64,000 bases of DNA from Nipponacmea schrenckii. Taxonomy: Eukaryota; Mollusca; Gastropoda; Lottiidae. The DNA is taken from assembly GCA_030562195.1 (NCBI GenBank), contig CM060202.1, forward strand, positions 24,538,317-24,602,316, read 5' to 3'. Shown here piece after piece: positions 61,801 through 64,000 of this stretch (its first letter is position 1; the number at the start of each line of letters is the position of its first letter). The position numbers were made by a program, and so were the translations under genes. The notes under the pieces were generated by a model. The model did no database searches. It saw only the letters and a list, made by a program, of their open reading frames with translations, and was not told the DNA's origin.

Positions 61801-64000
61801 ACCAAATTTGACGCGTTTTTACTAAGTCAAGTGCAATAACTCAAAAACCGTTAATGCGATAATTTCCATTTTCGAACTTGACTGAGATATCATCTGTATA
61901 TACATGTATACCAAGTTTCATTAAGATCGGATAAAAACTGTAGCCTCTATCGTGGATACAACAAATGTGGACGGACCGACGGACGGACGGACCGACGGAC
62001 GGACAGGGGCGACGGCAATATAAGTCCACATTGCCATGTGGGCGTATAAAAACGTGTCTTTAAGAATTACAAAATATATTCATTTAGATATGAAAGTCGT
62101 TTGGATAAGCTGCCAGACCTAGTAACATAGTGAGTTTGAACAATATTTTATGTATCATAAATTTTGAAAACATCTTCTTCTTCTTCAGTATCTTCTTCTG
62201 TCAAGTTGACTCCATCTTTTTCTTCTGTTTCTAGTGTGCCTGGGTATTTCTTCAGTCGATCAATATGAACAACTTTTGAATTTGTCCCCATGTATCCGAT
62301 ACCTTTTCTATAATTTTAAATGGTCCTCTCCAATAGTTTTGGAACTTTTTGGGTATATCTGGTAGCTTAGTTATGGAAGGGAATAGCTGCCATAATTAGA
62401 AGCAATGAAGAAGTGTTTAATTCCATTGTAATACGTCAAATGACATGTGTGATAAATCAAGATACATTAATATAAAAAAACATATGACAACTTTTGTTAA
62501 AGTAAATTGTTTTAAAACAAAAGTTTTATGTTTAACGGTAAGATCACTCTTGTTTTTGTAGAATATAATATTACTAAATACATTTTACATTAGATGTATG
62601 TCACAAACCCCCCTCCATAACACATTGGTTATTTGTCGCGTGCAGTTTCTCCAATTACATTTCACTTTTGTCATATCTATTTTGTCGTATCTTTTACGTT
62701 CATCACATGACCATCACGTGACCAAAAACTAGAAATCATTTAACAACTGCTCCCAATGGAATTTATAGTCTTGTTCTTCATGACAGACGGTGAATGAATT
62801 TTCGCCACCAATTTCCATGATAATAATAATGATTCTTTATTTGGGTCAACAATTTATTATGCATAACATTTTCGATTTCTCATTTAAGTTCGCTTATTTA
62901 AGCCTTTGCTTAAACTGTCTCTTTGCTAAAGCCCCTTTTGTCATACTAATCTTCACATGAAATTACTTTAAATTATGATTTAGATGCTCAAAGAAATAAG
63001 ATTTATATCAAATGAAATGTTTTATTTACCTAAATTTGTATACTTCAAGTTCTTCCAAATCAGCGCGTGAAAATAGTAAGCTATAAATAGATATATATAG
63101 ACTAGGTCTGCCAGACCCAAATTATGGAAATAAAACAAAAACTACTCCAGACCACAGCTATTTTTTTACACTAGTGATACTGTACTAGTGATCCTATACC
63201 AGGGATCCTGTACTAGTGATCCTATACCAGGGATCCTATACTAGTGACCCTATTCCAGGGATTCTGTACTATTGATCCTATACCAGGGATCCTGTACTAG
63301 TGATCCTATACCAGGGATCCTATACTAGTGACCCTATTCCAGGGATTCTGTACTATTGATCCTATACCAGGGATTCTGTACTATTGATCCTATACCAGGG
63401 ATCCTGTACTAGTGATCCTATACCAGGGATCCTTTACCAGTGATCCTATACCAGGGATCCTGTACTAGTGATCCTATACCTGTACTAGTGATCCTATACC
63501 AGGGATCCTGTGCTAGTTATCCTATAACAGGGATCCTGTACTAGTGATCCTATACCAGGGATCCTGTACTAGTGATCCTATACCAGGGATCCTGTACTAG
63601 TGATCCTATACCAGGGATCCTGTACTAGTGATCCTATACCGGGGATCCTGTACTAGTGATTTTAAGACAGTGATCCTACCAGTGATCATTTACCAGTGAT
63701 CATGTACTAGTGATTTTAAAACAGTGATCCTGTACCAGTGATCCTGTACCTGTGATCAAATATCAGTGATTCAGTACCAGTGATCGTATACTAGTGATCC
63801 TGTACCGGTGATTTTATATAAATAGACACACATAGATACATTTGACTGACCATAATCCTATGTTTAATTTGTGTCTTTTTCAGAAACTGAAAACAAAGCT
63901 TTTAATATTATTGTTATTTGGATTGTTATTGCTTGTGTTACTGTTGTTGTAGTAGCTGTTATTGTAATTGTTATTCTAGTTATCATGTACAGGAAATATC
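52794..64000 (+). CDS. Gene C: Ig receptor with internal tandem duplication (5' part)
   Basis: Exons 52794-52836 (signal), 54071-54460 (Ig1a), 54808-55095 (Ig2a), 55218-55280 (linker a), 55857-56246 (Ig1b), 57073-57360 (Ig2b), 57483-57545 (linker b), 57752-58039 (Ig3), and the TM from 63894 to the window end. All are phase 1-1 after the signal exon, so a transcript skipping the truncated Ig3a remnant at 55486 stays in frame. The predicted ectodomain is Ig1-Ig2-linker-Ig1-Ig2-linker-Ig3. The cytoplasmic tail lies beyond the window. The 5.9-kb Ig3-TM intron is full of transposon relics and repeats. Confidence 0.75.
52837..54070 (+). other. Gene C intron 1
   Basis: Contains a ctgatattca/taatatt-family scrap (53250-53320). 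From about 53760 it holds the left boundary of the unit duplicated at 55519 (agacaactgtgg, aaactaagcgtttggtgatc). The frame at 53843-54103 is intron sequence; its duplicate at 55.6 kb is broken. Confidence 0.6.
54071..54460 (+). CDS. Gene C Ig1a exon
   Basis: A 390-nt phase 1-1 exon (ttttttcag acceptor, gtgagt donor): ESEECQNTEIIVGRFEKELK, KLKFSLSDLRDKYSQYIF, then LQKSDVGIYWIEFQSS. It keeps D-x-G-x-Y of V-set domains but has Trp at the F-strand Cys site and no B-strand Cys. About 95% like Ig1b. Confidence 0.82.
54808..55095 (+). CDS. Gene C Ig2a exon
   Basis: A 288-nt phase 1-1 exon (tttcag acceptor, gtaaat donor): DKPTIIGRSPPNPVLKPEDN, IQLECHS, VWYKNGM, SFICLATDYLPCY. Same cysteine set as gene B Ig2. 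Confidence 0.87.
55218..55280 (+). CDS. Gene C linker a exon
   Basis: 63 nt, phase 1-1, acag acceptor and gtaagt donor: VLNIEECNNVFESETFIVQP plus E. Nearly identical to the gene A linker. Confidence 0.82.
55486..55517 (+). pseudogene. Truncated Ig3a exon at the duplication breakpoint
   Basis: After a good ttcag acceptor, the first 31 nt encode the Ig3 start (YPQIDVKLQPE). The sequence then switches at tttatgtcac to intron-1-type sequence (compare 53761), reaching a TAA within 13 codons. No donor follows. This is the joint of the tandem duplication. Use of this acceptor would truncate the protein; skipping preserves frame. Confidence 0.8.
55857..56246 (+). CDS. Gene C Ig1b exon
   Basis: 390 nt, phase 1-1, tttcag acceptor and gtgagt donor: ESEECQNTELIISRPEKELK and the same downstream sequence as Ig1a, with about ten residue changes and no indels. 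Both copies are open, which suggests the duplicate is maintained or recent. Confidence 0.82.
56316..56798 (+). mobile_element. TTAA/GGGGCAC MITE, copy 4
   Basis: Inserted in the Ig1b-Ig2b intron and absent from the equivalent intron of copy a (54461-54807), so it arrived after the tandem duplication. It keeps both TIRs and the 67-codon frame (56426-56629). Confidence 0.85.
57073..57360 (+). CDS. Gene C Ig2b exon
   Basis: 288 nt, phase 1-1: DKPTIIGRSPPNHVLKPEDN, IQLECHS, IKECPLPMYTVWYKNGM, SFTCLATDYLPCY. It differs from Ig2a at about ten positions, including GD to KE before the conserved Cys. Confidence 0.87.
57483..57545 (+). CDS. Gene C linker b exon
   Basis: 63 nt, phase 1-1, ttttacag acceptor and gtaagt donor: VLNIEECNNVSESETFIVQP plus E. 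Confidence 0.82.
57752..58039 (+). CDS. Gene C Ig3 domain exon
   Basis: 288 nt, phase 1-1 (ttttcag acceptor, gtaaaa donor): KVRCSAVCHPEC, ITWEKDYQVL, then NNSHEGVYVCLVNN. All Ig landmarks are present. It is most similar to gene B Ig3, including the read-through sequence downstream of the donor. Confidence 0.87.
58418..58475 (+). pseudogene. Ig3 exon scrap in the intron
   Basis: aatggttctcatgaagctgt + ttacgtctgtttggtcaacaa translates as NGSHEAVYVCLVN, matching the F-strand region of Ig3 (NNSHEGVYVCLVN). The rest of the domain is absent and an apparent stretch missing the following codons runs into agtgtaagt. A remnant of an additional duplicated Ig3 exon. Confidence 0.7.
58597..58830 (-). mobile_element. 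Probable LINE 3' tail
   Basis: Read on the minus strand it ends gtacaataaatgatctatct + (ATCT)n, the AATAAA-like end plus microsatellite seen at 3' ends of many LINEs. No coding part was recognised in the 200 bp preceding it. Confidence 0.4.
59035..59165 (+). repeat. Short 'agtgatatcctatac' repeat
   Basis: Six to seven imperfect copies of agtgat-(atcc/acc)-tgtact of about 20-25 bp, resembling the units at 63.2-63.8 kb and those before the TM exon of gene B. Confidence 0.65.
59500..59995 (+). mobile_element. LINE RT relic, heavily broken
   Basis: Recognisable in shifting frames: ANAIGGFSPKLLKISAPYI, SGFRETHSCSTALIRI, then GVIYHDFSKAFDMIDHQLLI, the catalytic-region A motif (DFSKAFDMIDH), and YKFHPNFI...LANR. 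Many stops. Inserted in the Ig3-TM intron of gene C. Confidence 0.75.
60057..60491 (-). other. Open frame with degenerate C2H2 zinc fingers
   Basis: 144 codons (minus). The first finger-like unit is YCRWCGKKYNRQETGNHQKR plus C (C-x2-C...H-x4-C). The second is FYLCSRRYARQDGLRNHLRQ plus QH, which looks like C2H2 but has Phe where the first Cys belongs. After PGT comes a basic, Ser/Thr-rich end (KTEKKQTGRKK). It overlaps the end of a LINE relic, and could be a retroelement-borne or captured host finger. No start context or partner exon is evident. Confidence 0.4.
60500..62055 (-). mobile_element. Pearl-like element with about nine 155-bp core repeats
   Basis: Core units of about 155 bp (actaagtcaagggcaataac, catgcgataatttccatttt, tacatgtataccaagtttca, ggataaaaactgtagc) are followed by an (ACGG)n tract (61971-62003), then aggggcgacggcaatataag, a hairpin (ccacat-tgcc-atgtgg) and gggcgtataaaaa. 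The end is the inverse of the start of the 38.2-kb element. Outer units (60.5-61.0 kb) are more diverged than inner ones, as in arrays renewed by unequal exchange. Confidence 0.7.
62145..62395 (-). mobile_element. Gypsy-type integrase C-terminal scrap
   Basis: Minus-strand reading gives KLPDIPKKFQNYWRGPFKII then, after a frameshift, KVVHIDRLKKYPGTLETEE. This is the WxGPF...VHIDRLKxY pattern that ends Ty3/Gypsy integrases. No LTR or other pol domain is visible nearby. Confidence 0.65.
62396..63165. other. Gene C intron, no feature
   Basis: Simple AT-rich intron with cacatgaccatcacgtgacc at 62704 and no coding or repeat signature recognised. Confidence 0.45.
63166..63815 (+). repeat. 28-bp minisatellite before the TM exon
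   Basis: About 22 units of gatcctataccagggatcct + gtactagt, with variant units at the right end (ttttaaaacagtgatcctgt). It is in the same intron position as the 42-bp array of gene B. Confidence 0.93.
63894..64000 (+). CDS. Gene C transmembrane exon (cut by window end)
   Basis: After tttttcag the exon encodes ETENKAFNIIVIWIVIACVT followed by V/I/A residues and MYRKY. It is nearly identical to gene B exon 18705-18824 and enters in phase 1. The donor and the cytoplasmic exons lie outside the window. Confidence 0.85.

Overview
The window is AT-rich eukaryotic DNA. It has small phase-1 exons, long introns, many decayed transposons and few long reading frames. Pearl-like elements (a 150-180 bp core repeat, an ACGG or CTGT microsatellite and a hairpin) and the mix of LINE, Penelope-like, PIF/Harbinger and Tc1 relics suggest a marine mollusc. 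The species cannot be named from the sequence.

The host content is a cluster of paralogous receptor genes of the immunoglobulin superfamily. Their common architecture is: signal-peptide exon, Ig1 (V-like, without the usual cysteines), Ig2, a 21-residue linker exon, Ig3, a transmembrane exon, then cytoplasmic exons. Nearly all junctions are phase 1. Gene A (+, 104-2533) enters from the left and ends in a tail with two ITIM-like tyrosine motifs. Gene B (-, 33012 down to 14935) is complete at ten exons, whose summed length of 2121 nt is a multiple of three and gives 706 residues. Its tail is built from duplicated exons carrying a 13-residue repeat with SRNGEP/SRNSES cores. Gene C (+, 52794 to beyond 64000) contains an internal tandem duplication and probably encodes five Ig domains. 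An extra signal-peptide exon (+, 34245-34296) lies head to head with gene B and has no visible downstream exons of its own.

Layout: 1-2.5 kb gene A; 2.5-14.3 kb repeats, MITEs and two Penelope-like relics; 14.3-33 kb gene B, invaded by a Tc1 element, LINEs, a CENP-B-type HTH fragment and a 35-bp minisatellite; 33-34.3 kb divergent promoter region; 34.3-36.8 kb splice-donor array and foldback element; 36.8-45.3 kb a CR1-like LINE split by four younger insertions (pearl-like, PIF/Harbinger, two MITEs); 45.3-52.8 kb LINE debris, a 23-bp minisatellite running into a 500-N gap, and a deleted Tc1 element inside a 40-bp minisatellite; 52.8-64 kb gene C, with LINE, zinc-finger, pearl-like and Gypsy fragments in its long intron.

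The most interesting content is the receptor family itself. It combines ITIM-like and YxxM motifs, minisatellite-encoded tails, duplicated tail, TM and Ig exons, and a promoter-proximal array of repeated splice donors. This resembles the organisation of known paired or allorecognition receptor clusters, but that role is inference. Exon models rest on splice consensus, phase and paralogue comparison; no transcript data were available.
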